The translations under genes were made by a program, and so were the position numbers. Shown in pieces: positions 1 through 8,353 of a stretch of DNA of 30,881 nucleotides. How positions within the stretch are numbered: the stretch's first letter is position 1; the number at the start of each line of letters is the position of its first letter. The stretch is from CAYUAI01 sp964442745. Its GTDB lineage: Bacteria; Pseudomonadota; Gammaproteobacteria; S012-40. The stretch spans positions 1 through 30,881 of the forward strand of contig CAYUAI010000049.1 of NCBI GenBank assembly GCA_964442745.1, given 5' to 3'. The notes under the pieces are model-generated. The model saw only the letters and a program-made list of their open reading frames with translations. It did no database searches and was not told the DNA's origin.

Positions 1-52
1 GAAATTTACTGAAGATGTAATGTAGTGTATAAAATTAAGGACGAATTAGGGT

Positions 53-150
53 CTTAAGGAGGCCATACGTTGTTGTCTGGCCGACTGCCGAAAAATTTCT
101 GGGGAATCCAGGTCTCAAGTGAGATTAAATGATAGGCGGCTCAATGTGGG
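53..150 (-). repeat. Dispersed repeat, copy 1 (inverted partner of 9661-9756)
   Basis: Read on the minus strand, this stretch matches the plus strand at 9661-9756 at roughly nine positions in ten by eye, with one or two single-base indels. It begins CCCACATTGAGCCGCC and ends in a hairpin (GGCCAGAC/GTATGGCC arms, one mismatch). It lies just downstream of the nqrF stop codon, so the hairpin would be transcribed at the 3' end of the nqr message. It might serve as a terminator or mRNA-stabilising structure, but no T-run follows. Confidence 0.85.
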
Positions 151-173
151 TTATTATAAGTGTGCTGAGTCTA

Positions 174-1397
174 TCAGCTCCCAAAGTCGTCGAGTAATAT
201 GCTCTCCTTTTCAACGCCTAAATTATCCAGCATATTCATCACAGCGCTGATCATCATAGGCGGACCGCATAGATAATATTCACAGTCTTCCGGAGCGGCA
301 TGGTCTTTTAAATACGCTTGATAGAGTACTTCGTGAATGAAACCAGTATACCCTGTCCAATGATCCTCCGGTTGGGGCTCAGACAAAGCGACATGCCAAT
401 TAAAATTGTCATACTGTGCTTGTAAGCGATCAAAGTCTGCCACATAAAACATCTCTTTTAGACTGCGGGCGCCATACCAAAAACTGATTTTTCGCTGACT
501 ATTCAAGCGTTTTAGTTGGTCAAAAAGATGTGACCGCATGGGAGCCATACCGGCCCCTCCACCGATAAAAACCATTTCGTTATCGGTTTCTTTCGCGAAG
601 AAATCACCATAGGGTCCCGATACCGTGACACTGTCACCAGCTTTCAGGCCAAAAAGATAGGACGACATGATGCCCGGCGGGATATCCTGGCCTGCCTTCG
701 GCGGTGGGGTGGCAATGCGTACATTGAGCATGATAATGTCGTTTTCCAATGGATAATTTGCCATGGAATAAGCCCGCATCACCGGTTGATGGCAAATGGA
801 TTGGTATCGCCACAAATTGAATCGGTCCCAATCCTCATGAAACTGTGGTTCAATATGAAAATTTTTAAAATGAACCTGGTGAGGCGGACATTCGATTTGC
901 ACAAAGCCACCGGCGCGAAAATCCAGAGTTTCTCCGACAGGTAATTCCAATACTAATTCTTTAATGAAGGTGGCGACATTGTGATTGGATTGGACTCGGC
1001 ATTGCCATTTTTTAATACCGAATACTTCTTCCGGTACTTCAATGACCATGTCTTGTTTGACGGTGACTTGGCAGGCTAAACGCTGATGATCGGCGGCTTG
1101 GCGTTTATTAATGTGTGAGCTTTCCGTCGGCAACAAGCTCCCCCCCCCCGACAACACTTGAACTTTGCACTGACCGCAAGTACCCCCACCGCCGCAGGCC
1201 GAAGAGACAAAAAGCTGTGCATCAGATAAAGCGGATAACAGTTTGCTGCCAACCGGAGTTTTAATCGTTTTCTCTGAGTTGACGACGATACTGACATTAC
1301 CCGTAGCAACCAGCAAGCGACGCGCACTTAAAATCACTGCGACTAATAGCATGATAATCACGGTAAACAAGACAACGCCTAAGATAATTTCTAACAT
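174..1397 (-). CDS. nqrF: Na+-translocating NADH:quinone reductase subunit F
   Basis: This is the NADH-oxidising entry subunit of the Na+-NQR complex. It passes electrons from NADH to FAD, then to a [2Fe-2S] centre, then into the membrane subunits. The 407-residue product has one N-terminal membrane helix (about 3-28). A ferredoxin domain follows with cluster ligands C68, C74, C77 and C109. The FAD-binding motif RAYS is at 208-211, the NADH-domain glycine-rich GGGAGMAP at 279-286, CGPP at 377-380, and the conserved C-terminal DDFG at 403-406. Length and motif spacing match the Vibrio protein. It is the last gene of the operon and starts 10 bp after nqrE. No clear Shine-Dalgarno is visible, so translation may depend on coupling. 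The codons for the glycine run at 84-87 form a G10 homopolymer (1140-1149). No apbE or nqrM, which often follow nqrF, is visible in the 173 bp left. Confidence 0.97.
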   Translation of the reverse strand: MLEIILGVVLFTVIIMLLVAVILSARRLLVATGNVSIVVNSEKTIKTPVGSKLLSALSDAQLFVSSACGGGGTCGQCKVQVLSGGGSLLPTESSHINKRQAADHQRLACQVTVKQDMVIEVPEEVFGIKKWQCRVQSNHNVATFIKELVLELPVGETLDFRAGGFVQIECPPHQVHFKNFHIEPQFHEDWDRFNLWRYQSICHQPVMRAYSMANYPLENDIIMLNVRIATPPPKAGQDIPPGIMSSYLFGLKAGDSVTVSGPYGDFFAKETDNEMVFIGGGAGMAPMRSHLFDQLKRLNSQRKISFWYGARSLKEMFYVADFDRLQAQYDNFNWHVALSEPQPEDHWTGYTGFIHEVLYQAYLKDHAAPEDCEYYLCGPPMMISAVMNMLDNLGVEKESILLDDFGS

Positions 1398-1407
1398 GTT
1401 CGTTACA

Positions 1408-2016
1408 TTACAGTTGGATGCCGGAGAACGCCATAAATCCTAGCGACATTAAACCGGCGGTGATAAAGGTGATACCCAATCCCTGCAATCCTTGTGGTAT
1501 ATCGCTATATTTTAGTTTTTCACGGATACCCGCCAAGGCGATCAGGGCTAAGGCCCATCCCCCGCCGCTGCCCAGGCCATAAACCACACTTTCCGTAAAA
1601 TTATAATCACGTTCGACCATAAATAAAGTCCCGCCGAGGATTGCACAATTGACGGTAATCAATGGCATAAAAATACCCAGCGCATGATATAACGCCGGAA
1701 AAAAACGATCCAAGATGATTTCTAATATTTGCACGAGGGCAGCAATAATACCAATATAGGTCACCAGCCCAAGGAACGTTAAGTCAACACCACTGATGCC
1801 CAGCCAACTCAGTGCATCTTGTTTCAGTAAATATTGATAAACCAGATTGTTGACGGGCACGGTAATGGTTTGCACCACCACCACCGCCATACCAAGGCCG
1901 ATGGCGGTATCGATCCGCTTCGATATCGCAAGAAAAGTACACATCCCTAAAAAAAAGGCCAATGCAATGTTCTCAACAAATACGGCTTTAATGAATAAAT
2001 TAATATAACTTTCCAT
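1408..2016 (-). CDS. nqrE: Na+-translocating NADH:quinone reductase subunit E
   Basis: This integral membrane subunit of Na+-NQR has 202 residues and about six hydrophobic helices. With NqrD it forms a pseudo-symmetric pair that holds the intramembrane iron centre. The two cysteines expected for that centre are present at C26 (GMCTFLAIS) and C123 (ITVNCAILGG). The start is unusual. The bases before the ATG on the coding strand read CCTCCT, the complement of a Shine-Dalgarno, and no normal ribosome site is visible. In related operons nqrE follows nqrD almost directly. Here a 263-bp repeat-like insertion separates them, so the native leader was probably displaced and expression may be weakened or coupled differently. 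The protein itself is intact. Confidence 0.97.
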   Translation of the reverse strand: MESYINLFIKAVFVENIALAFFLGMCTFLAISKRIDTAIGLGMAVVVVQTITVPVNNLVYQYLLKQDALSWLGISGVDLTFLGLVTYIGIIAALVQILEIILDRFFPALYHALGIFMPLITVNCAILGGTLFMVERDYNFTESVVYGLGSGGGWALALIALAGIREKLKYSDIPQGLQGLGITFITAGLMSLGFMAFSGIQL

Positions 2017-2279
2017 TAGGAGGTATTCTCAATAATGATGAGCATCCTGCCGAGACTCATTTTTTATCCAGCCCGGCAGAACGAGTGTCGTGTGGTTGTA
2101 CCACATGAATGAGCGATAACACCGCTGGATAGAAAATAAGTTCGGCCCTCCGGATGGCCCCTAAAAAAACACCATACGGCGTTGTTCGTCGCTTATTTGG
2201 AATGACCAAACTTCTCTCCTCTCGCTTTGTCTGGCGTTTTTCTAGGGGCCACAAAACGGCCAGAATCATTGGCCCCCCC
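2017..2279. repeat. Hairpin-rich insertion between nqrD and nqrE
   Basis: These 263 bp interrupt an operon junction that is normally only a few bases long. They contain nested inverted repeats. TATCCAGC (2065-2072) pairs with GCTGGATA (2124-2131) and encloses a TGTGG/CCACA hairpin. GGCCCCTAAAAAAACACC (2156-2173) is matched at 16 of 18 positions by the complement of 2233-2250, with a small TTTGG/CCAAA stem in the middle. A C8 run (2273-2280) closes the segment at the nqrD stop codon. No transposase is present. An open frame of 86 codons crosses it on the minus strand, but it overlaps nqrD and shows no protein family signature. It is best read as one or two MITE/REP-like elements. Confidence 0.75.
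2156..2250. repeat. Imperfect 18-bp terminal inverted repeats, MITE-like
   Basis: The arms at 2156-2173 and 2233-2250 are inverted copies (16 of 18 matches) around a 59-bp core. In the nqr transcript the arms would fold into a long stem between the nqrD and nqrE reading frames. I could not identify a target-site duplication with confidence. Confidence 0.7.
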
Positions 2280-2942
2280 CTAAATCGTTTCTCGATTGAT
2301 ATTTTCCTTGATGACAAAATCGGCGGGCTCGACTTGTTCTTTTTTACGACTACGAATCAGCCAAATAATCAGACCGATAATGAAAAAAGCGCTCGGTGGT
2401 AATAACAATAAACCATTGGGGTAATACCAACCGCCATCAGTGACTAAGGGCAAAACTTGATAACCGAGCAATCGGCCAGCACCCAATAATTCACGGATAA
2501 CCGCCACACTAATGAGTATCAAACTATAACCCAGACCATTGCCCAGGCCATCTAAAAAACTCATGCCCACCGGATTTTTCATGGCGTAGGCTTCGGCACG
2601 ACCTAGCACGATACAGTTAGTGATAATGAGTCCGACAAATACGGAGAGTTGCTTACTCGTCTCATAGGCATAGGCTTTTAGAATTTGATCCACCACAATC
2701 ACCAAAGATGAAATAATTACCATATGCACAATGATGCGAATACTGCTCGGGATGTGATGACGGATTAAACTAATCGAAGCATTCGAAGCCGCCAATACCG
2801 TGGTCAGAGCAATGCACATGAGCAACGTAGCAGATAACGACGTGGTCACGGCCAAGGCCGAACAAATACCGAGAATTTGTAAAGTAATCGGATTTTTATC
2901 GACCAATGGATCAAATAATATTTTTTTGGTTTCTGGTTTCAT
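2280..2942 (-). CDS. nqrD: Na+-translocating NADH:quinone reductase subunit D
   Basis: This integral membrane subunit of Na+-NQR pairs with NqrE around the intramembrane iron centre. The ligand cysteines are C27 (LGICSALAV) and C110 (IITNCIVLGRAEA), counted from the chosen start. I start at the ATG whose bases overlap the nqrC TGA stop (ATGA, 2939-2942), giving 220 residues. An upstream in-frame ATG at 2961-2963 would add seven residues inside nqrC and is less likely. The family core runs to about residue 207 (RSRKKEQVEP), then a short polar tail reaches a TAG whose G is the first of a G8 run. That run abuts the repeat insertion, so the last few codons could have been altered by it. Confidence 0.96.
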   Translation of the reverse strand: MKPETKKILFDPLVDKNPITLQILGICSALAVTTSLSATLLMCIALTTVLAASNASISLIRHHIPSSIRIIVHMVIISSLVIVVDQILKAYAYETSKQLSVFVGLIITNCIVLGRAEAYAMKNPVGMSFLDGLGNGLGYSLILISVAVIRELLGAGRLLGYQVLPLVTDGGWYYPNGLLLLPPSAFFIIGLIIWLIRSRKKEQVEPADFVIKENINRETI

Positions 2943-3745
2943 TGGTGGGTTTGTCCTGCCCATATTTTTTTCAGATAGGTACCATATCCTTGATCACTTA
3001 ACCAATATCGTATCAAGTTATTGACCCCTCGGCTGGTCAAGGTAGCACCGCTTAACCCATCGATTTGATAGACCGCTTGGCGGCTGTTCGCCTTGACCTT
3101 GCCTCGCACCACTTCGATGCGTAGCTGGTTTTTTTCGTCGAAAGCCAGTTTTCCTTGCCATTGACGACGCCATCTCGGATTATCTACCTCTCCCCCTAAA
3201 CCCGGGGTTTCTGCATGTTGATAAAAACTTAAACCTTGGATGGTTTTACCATCACTTTTGAGAGCTAAAAAACCGTACAATGTTGACCATAGGCCATAAC
3301 CATACACGGGGAGTATCAGGGTATTGATCGCCCCGTGACGTTTGACTAAATAAATCGGTGTATAATTGGCTCGTCGCTTGATCTGGGCAATGTCCTGGTC
3401 AGCTGGAATTTTTATGCGTAATGTGGGATCTTTTTCCGCCAGTCTTTTTTGCATCAACGTGGCTTGTTCATCGCTTAAATAATCCCCACTGGTGAGATCA
3501 AGAATTTTCGTTTCCACCTGACGAAACAAGCGATCAAGATCCGCATTGTCTTTCATTAACCCCGCCACGGTGAGAATATTTTTGCGTTGTTCATGGCGTT
3601 TGTTTTCTTCTTGTTTAGGCTTCAGAATAACCGCCGCTGTGGAAACTAATAAAGAACAAACTAAACTCAGCGTTAACGCCACAAATACAATTTTTCTAGG
3701 GCTGTCATTGGGTAGTGTGAGATAGCGATGAATTAATTTGAGCAT
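2939..3745 (-). CDS. nqrC: Na+-translocating NADH:quinone reductase subunit C
   Basis: This Na+-NQR subunit carries a covalent FMN on a threonine. The 268-residue product has one N-terminal membrane helix (about 19-41) and a large periplasmic FMN-binding domain. The flavinylation motif SGAT lies at 232-235 within DGLSGATLTSRG, making T235 the predicted FMN-phosphothreonine attached by ApbE. A good ribosome site (AGGTAG) lies about 5 bases before the ATG. The stop overlaps the start of nqrD, which implies translational coupling. Nothing in the sequence looks damaged. Confidence 0.97.
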   Translation of the reverse strand: MLKLIHRYLTLPNDSPRKIVFVALTLSLVCSLLVSTAAVILKPKQEENKRHEQRKNILTVAGLMKDNADLDRLFRQVETKILDLTSGDYLSDEQATLMQKRLAEKDPTLRIKIPADQDIAQIKRRANYTPIYLVKRHGAINTLILPVYGYGLWSTLYGFLALKSDGKTIQGLSFYQHAETPGLGGEVDNPRWRRQWQGKLAFDEKNQLRIEVVRGKVKANSRQAVYQIDGLSGATLTSRGVNNLIRYWLSDQGYGTYLKKIWAGQTHQ

Positions 3746-3769
3746 TTAACTACCTAAATAGATGGATCT

Positions 3770-4978
3770 TTATTGGCTACGACGTTTTCGGCGTCGGATA
3801 TTGGCCTGTATCACAAAGTAATCGATTAATGGCGCAAAAATATTAGCAAATAAAATCGCGAGCATAATGCCTTCCGGGAAAGCAGGATTGAAAACGCGAA
3901 TGATCACAGTCATGAAACCGATCAGTAAACCGAATACCCAGCGTCCGGTATCGGTCATGGGGGCGCTGACTGGGTCGGTGGCCATGAACACCATGCCAAA
4001 GGCAAAGCCACCTAATACCAAATGCCAATACCAGGGCATGGCTAACATCGGGTTGCTGCCATCGATCACATTGACAATCAATGAAGTGAGCAACATTCCT
4101 AAAAATACGCCGCAGATAATACGCCAGGAGGCAATGCGGGTATAAATTAAAAAAGCCGCGCCGAGTAAACAAGCTAAGGCGGAGGTCGATCCCAGCGAAC
4201 CGGGTAGGCTACCGAGAAAGGCTTGCCACCAGCTGATATCGGCGGTGGCAATGGCTTGCATGCCACCCGTGGCGGCTAAGGACAATGGGGTGGCGCCACT
4301 GTAACCATCCACCGGCACCCAAACACTATCCCCTGACATTTGCGCCGGGAAGGCAAAAAACAAAAATGCCCGACCCACCAAAGCCGGATTCATAAAATTT
4401 TTGCCGGTACCCCCAAAAATTTCCTTACCGATAACAACGCCGAAAGAAATCCCTAAGGCCACTTGCCATAGCGGAATGCTGGGGGGCAACGTTAGCGTAA
4501 ATAACATAGAGGTGACTAAAAACCCTTCATTGATCTCATGTTTACGGAGCGTTGCAAACAGGACTTCCCAGAATCCACCGGCCAGCAAGGTGACAATATA
4601 AATCGGCAGAAAAAACAACAAACCATGCATAAAACAGGCAAACACATTGCTTGGTGAGTAACCAATACCTAATAGATTTAGCAGTTCGCCGCGCCATCCC
4701 GCCGCCTGGCTCAGGCCTAATTGAGCCATCGCCATATTGGCTTGGTATCCCGTATTCCAGCAGGCGACAAGCAGACAGGGCAAAGTGGCAATCACCACGT
4801 AACTCATTAAACGTTTTAAGTCGATGGCGTCCCGCACATGCGGGGCATGACGGGTAACTTGAGCGGGACTGTAGATAAATGTGTCAACCATCTCATACAG
4901 CGGATACAATTTTTCGTAGGGTCCACCTTTTAAAAAAAGGGGATGGATTCGGTCCATGAAACGACGCAAGCGCGACAT
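3770..4978 (-). CDS. nqrB: Na+-translocating NADH:quinone reductase subunit B
   Basis: This large integral membrane subunit (402 residues, about ten helices) of the NQR2/RnfD family takes part in Na+ translocation and binds a covalent FMN and riboflavin. The predicted FMN-threonine is T230 in DGYSGATPLS. The conserved segment GGTGKNFMNPALVGRAF lies at 189-205 and the glycine pair implicated in quinone binding is near 134-135 (LLAGGFWE). The start codon overlaps the nqrA stop by one base (TAATG), so the two are translationally coupled. The gap to nqrC is 24 bp. Confidence 0.97.
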   Translation of the reverse strand: MSRLRRFMDRIHPLFLKGGPYEKLYPLYEMVDTFIYSPAQVTRHAPHVRDAIDLKRLMSYVVIATLPCLLVACWNTGYQANMAMAQLGLSQAAGWRGELLNLLGIGYSPSNVFACFMHGLLFFLPIYIVTLLAGGFWEVLFATLRKHEINEGFLVTSMLFTLTLPPSIPLWQVALGISFGVVIGKEIFGGTGKNFMNPALVGRAFLFFAFPAQMSGDSVWVPVDGYSGATPLSLAATGGMQAIATADISWWQAFLGSLPGSLGSTSALACLLGAAFLIYTRIASWRIICGVFLGMLLTSLIVNVIDGSNPMLAMPWYWHLVLGGFAFGMVFMATDPVSAPMTDTGRWVFGLLIGFMTVIIRVFNPAFPEGIMLAILFANIFAPLIDYFVIQANIRRRKRRSQ

Positions 4979-6327
4979 TAACCCTCCTTCTCTATTTGAA
5001 TTAAACTCTCACGTAAAAAAGCGCCAAATTCATGTTTGCCAGAACACACGAATGTACATAAGGCTAAATCTTCTTCATCTAACTCTAAGCAACCCAACGC
5101 TTGTGCCGTATCGGTATCACCGACCACCAGTGCTTTGAGTAAAGGCGTGGCCAATATGTCCAAGGGCATGACCGCTTCATAATTACCGATGGGTACGATG
5201 GCGCGAGGGCTACCTTGTTGAGCGGTGCTAAACGGGAATTTTTTATTTTTGTCAAACGTGGATAATAAGACGCGTAAAAAGGAAAATTTTTGGCGGCTGG
5301 GGATTAACCAGCCGAATAATTCTCGTTCTTTGGATTCAGCAATCGCACAAACCTGGCTGTGATAACGCCCTAGATAATTCGCCCAACCCGCAGCATGATG
5401 GCCAGATAAAACAGAACCGGAAATAATACGGCAGTCACCGGGCTGAATTTCATCTTTGATCAATTGTTGGATATTAGCACCTAGGTTGGTGGTAACTAAG
5501 CGTGGGTTTTTCATCATGGTACCAGCCAGGGCGATAATACGCTGTGACCAAATTTGACCGCGAGTAAATAATTGACCAATAGCAATGAGATCTTGGTAAC
5601 CGATATGCCAAACGGTTTTGCTGGCGTTGACGGGGTCCATTAAATGAATATGGGTGCCAGTTAATCCGGCCGGATGAGGTCCACCAAAACTGACCAGACT
5701 CAGTCGATCATGGTCGATCACCGGTATATTTGCTTCAGGTTTTTGGCAGACATAGACATGCCCTGCCGTCAATTGACGAATAATATGTAACCCATGCAGA
5801 AAATCCTCTTGATACTCACGGATAACGAGACTAGGATCGACGGCCAGAGGATTGCTATCCATGGCAGTCACAAAGATGGCATGGGGCTGGCTGTGGATGG
5901 GTGGATTTTTGCTGTGGGGACGCGTGCGAAATGCACTCCATAAACCCGAGTCGGCTAACTGTTTGACAATATTTTCTCGCTTGAGCTTTGCCAGTTGGCT
6001 AACAGAAAATGTCGGGAAGTGGGTTGTCTCCGTATTTTCACACGCAATAACAATGGATTGAAAACTACGTCGTGGACCACGGTAAATGGCTGAGACGGTG
6101 CCACTGGCTGGTGCGGTATAAAAAACCTCCGGATTCATTTTATCGATGAATAAAGCTTGACCAAGTTTAACCCGGTCACCAACTTGAACCAACAGCGTGG
6201 GTTTTAAGCCATGATAATCTCGGCCTAATACCGCCACTGAGCTAACTTCAGCGTGGCCTTCAATCTGTTGTTTTGGCTCGCCGGCCATGGGCAAATCCAG
6301 GCCTTTTTTTATGTCAAAGACCATCAT
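4978..6327 (-). CDS. nqrA: Na+-translocating NADH:quinone reductase subunit A
   Basis: This is the peripheral cytoplasmic subunit of Na+-NQR and the first gene of the operon, with 449 residues. The N-terminus (DIKKGLDLPMAGEP at 5-18) is the NqrA signature, and the length matches the family. It is implicated in quinone binding and has no membrane segments. Two adjacent ATG codons (6325-6327 and 6322-6324) are possible starts. Neither has a clear Shine-Dalgarno, so the N-terminus is uncertain by one residue. The complete six-gene operon supplies respiratory sodium pumping coupled to NADH oxidation. Confidence 0.97.
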   Translation of the reverse strand: MMVFDIKKGLDLPMAGEPKQQIEGHAEVSSVAVLGRDYHGLKPTLLVQVGDRVKLGQALFIDKMNPEVFYTAPASGTVSAIYRGPRRSFQSIVIACENTETTHFPTFSVSQLAKLKRENIVKQLADSGLWSAFRTRPHSKNPPIHSQPHAIFVTAMDSNPLAVDPSLVIREYQEDFLHGLHIIRQLTAGHVYVCQKPEANIPVIDHDRLSLVSFGGPHPAGLTGTHIHLMDPVNASKTVWHIGYQDLIAIGQLFTRGQIWSQRIIALAGTMMKNPRLVTTNLGANIQQLIKDEIQPGDCRIISGSVLSGHHAAGWANYLGRYHSQVCAIAESKERELFGWLIPSRQKFSFLRVLLSTFDKNKKFPFSTAQQGSPRAIVPIGNYEAVMPLDILATPLLKALVVGDTDTAQALGCLELDEEDLALCTFVCSGKHEFGAFLRESLIQIEKEG

Positions 6328-6385
6328 GGGTATTCGATGCGTATTATCAAAATTTGTTGGGATCGAGCAGCGAGTATACTCAAAT

Positions 6386-6413
6386 TGTATATTTTATCTT
6401 TGTCATTAATCAA
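6386..6413 (-). promoter_or_regulatory. Candidate sigma-70 promoter of the nqr operon
   Basis: On the minus strand, TTGATT (6408-6413) and TATACA (6386-6391) are separated by 16 bp and lie about 60 bp upstream of nqrA. Just downstream is a perfect 10-bp palindrome, GAGTATACTC (6372-6381), placed where a repressor could act. This is visual matching only, and AT-rich DNA gives such matches easily. Confidence 0.35.
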
Positions 6414-6536
6414 ACGATACGGATGCCTTAGATGTTGGACAAAACTAATTTTAGTCGATCCTTGCTTGGCTGTGGATGTTTATTATGTATGAGATACAAC
6501 AAACCCGTGACAGTGATGCGATTTTACGCGTGCTTG

Positions 6537-6806
6537 TTAAAAATCGTTCGCGATGGGCAATATTGCCTCCGTCTGAATTAAAATGAACACAAACAGAAAG
6601 AAGTTTAAAAAGCACAAAATACCAAAAAAGCGGGCAACCAGCGTAAATCCATGGGATTGAGTCCAATGGAAAAAACCTGCCCAAGATTTAGCGGCTGGGG
6701 TCCGTTCATAAAAATTGGCGAGCCATTTTTGTAACAGCTTCGTTTTTTGTAAAAAAACAATTCCCATGACTAAAAACCATAAGGCCATCAATAAGTCGAG
6801 CATCAT
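6537..6806 (-). CDS. Small two-helix membrane protein, unrecognised
   Basis: An 89-residue product with two strongly hydrophobic stretches (about 4-20 and 53-78), separated by a basic/aromatic linker (KTKLLQKWLANFYERTP) that would probably face the cytoplasm. I do not recognise a family. No clear ribosome site precedes either of the two adjacent start codons. The amphipathic layout looks more like a real gene than a shadow, and no better frame exists on either strand here. It is upstream of nqrA on the same strand, with a gap of about 210 bp that contains a candidate nqr promoter. A functional link to the pump is therefore only positional. Confidence 0.55.
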   Translation of the reverse strand: MMLDLLMALWFLVMGIVFLQKTKLLQKWLANFYERTPAAKSWAGFFHWTQSHGFTLVARFFGILCFLNFFLFVFILIQTEAILPIANDF

Positions 6807-7075
6807 TTGGACGCTTTAATCATCATCTGAAATCTGATACTGGGCAATTTAAACCTCCTAGGTTGAGCGAGCCTTGGCGATCATCATGGCATGATTTGCT
6901 TATTAATAAAACAATATCACGCCACGAGCATTATCTGTCACCTGAATCGTTACATTTTTTTATCGGTGATCGCAAGTCTTTATTCAGTGGCAATAATTTA
7001 ACATGGGTCTATATAAGCAATAGAACATATCGGGATTCAGTTCAGTCAGTCAAAGAAAAGCGGATTAGGCACACG

Positions 7076-8353
7076 ATGAAAATTTTGAACATTATTGCAG
7101 CAGCGGTCAGTATCTCAGCCGTTTTCAGTTATGTAAATCATCGATTTATCAAGTTACCAACTACCATTGGTTTAATGATTATTGCCTTGTTGTTTTCTTT
7201 GGCGCTGATTGTGCTGAATCATTTTGGGGTGGCGGAGTTGCAAGGCTTTGCTCGGGAGGCGCTAGAGGAGCTTGATTTTAGTCAGACGCTATTCCATGGC
7301 ATGTTGAGTTTTTTGCTATTTGCTGGGGCTTTGCACATCAACCTGAATGATTTAGCCAAACAAAAATGGATCATTTTTCTACTGGCAACCTTTGGTGTTG
7401 TACTTTCTACGTTTTTAGTCGGGGCGGCCTTATATTATTGCTTGTTGTTATTGGGTATGGGCATCCCGTTTCTTTATTGCTTGCTATTTGGTGCACTAAT
7501 TTCTCCTACCGATCCGATTGCTGTGATTGGTTTGTTAAAAAGCGCTGAGGCACCGAAATCCTTATCAACCAAGATTGCCGGCGAGTCTTTATTTAATGAT
7601 GGTATTGGGGTCGTTATTTTTTTAGTGATACTCAGCCTTGCCACCAGCGAGCAAGTGTTGGATGTTTCCCTGGTTGGTTTGCTTTTTTTGAAAGAAGCGG
7701 TCGGTGGTATTATTTTTGGTTTAATCTTAGGTTTTCTGGGATTTTTATTACTCAAGGACATCGACAACTATCAAGTAGAGATATTAATCACCTTAGCGAT
7801 GGTGATGGGAGGTTATACGTTAGCCACGGCGATGCATACCAGTGGACCGCTAGCCATGGTGGTTGCCGGATTGTTGATTGGCAATCAAGGGCGTGTGTTT
7901 GCCATGTCGGAAAAAACCAGGCAGCATCTAGATAATTTTTGGGAATTAGTGGATGAATTTCTCAATGCCATTTTATTTGTGTTAATTGGCTTGGAGATTA
8001 TTGTCATCACCTTTACTGGCCGTGCCTTGCTAGTGGCGGTGATTGCGATTCCTCTGGTGTTGTTGGTGCGTTTTGTCAGTGTTGGACTACCCATTCGGTT
8101 GTTGCGTAATTTTCAATCATTTTCACCTCATGCTATCAAAATCATGACGTGGGGTGGATTGCGTGGGGGTATTTCTATCGCGTTAGCGCTGTCTATTCCC
8201 GCCAGTGCTGAGCGGGATTTAATTCTATCGATTACCTATATCATCGTCATCTTTTCAATTATTGTGCAAGGACTCACCGTGAAAAAATTAGTCCATTTTT
8301 GTATGAAACCAACAACCCATCGTGACGACAGCGATATCGGTCGATCCCATTAA
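7076..8353 (+). CDS. CPA1-family Na+/H+ antiporter (NhaP/YjcE-like)
   Basis: This is a cytoplasmic-membrane cation/proton exchanger of the monovalent cation:proton antiporter-1 family. I start it at the ATG at 7076 (425 residues). The frame is open further upstream, but those 71 residues are polar and unlike the family's N-terminus. About 12 hydrophobic helices are visible. The family's ion-site motifs are present: SPTDP at 143-147 and ESLFND at 170-175, with D146 and N174-D175 expected at the exchange site. A weak TTAGG precedes the ATG. With the neighbouring Na+-NQR it would either extrude Na+ using the proton gradient or use the NQR-made Na+ gradient for pH control. The stop codon shares the TTAA at 8350-8353 with the convergent gene. 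Confidence 0.92.
   Translation: MKILNIIAAAVSISAVFSYVNHRFIKLPTTIGLMIIALLFSLALIVLNHFGVAELQGFAREALEELDFSQTLFHGMLSFLLFAGALHINLNDLAKQKWIIFLLATFGVVLSTFLVGAALYYCLLLLGMGIPFLYCLLFGALISPTDPIAVIGLLKSAEAPKSLSTKIAGESLFNDGIGVVIFLVILSLATSEQVLDVSLVGLLFLKEAVGGIIFGLILGFLGFLLLKDIDNYQVEILITLAMVMGGYTLATAMHTSGPLAMVVAGLLIGNQGRVFAMSEKTRQHLDNFWELVDEFLNAILFVLIGLEIIVITFTGRALLVAVIAIPLVLLVRFVSVGLPIRLLRNFQSFSPHAIKIMTWGGLRGGISIALALSIPASAERDLILSITYIIVIFSIIVQGLTVKKLVHFCMKPTTHRDDSDIGRSH

Noticed and set aside
2057..2317. 86-codon minus-strand frame across the nqrD-nqrE insertion
   Set aside because: It runs through the inverted repeats and overlaps the end of nqrD; the frame is better explained by the foldback element.
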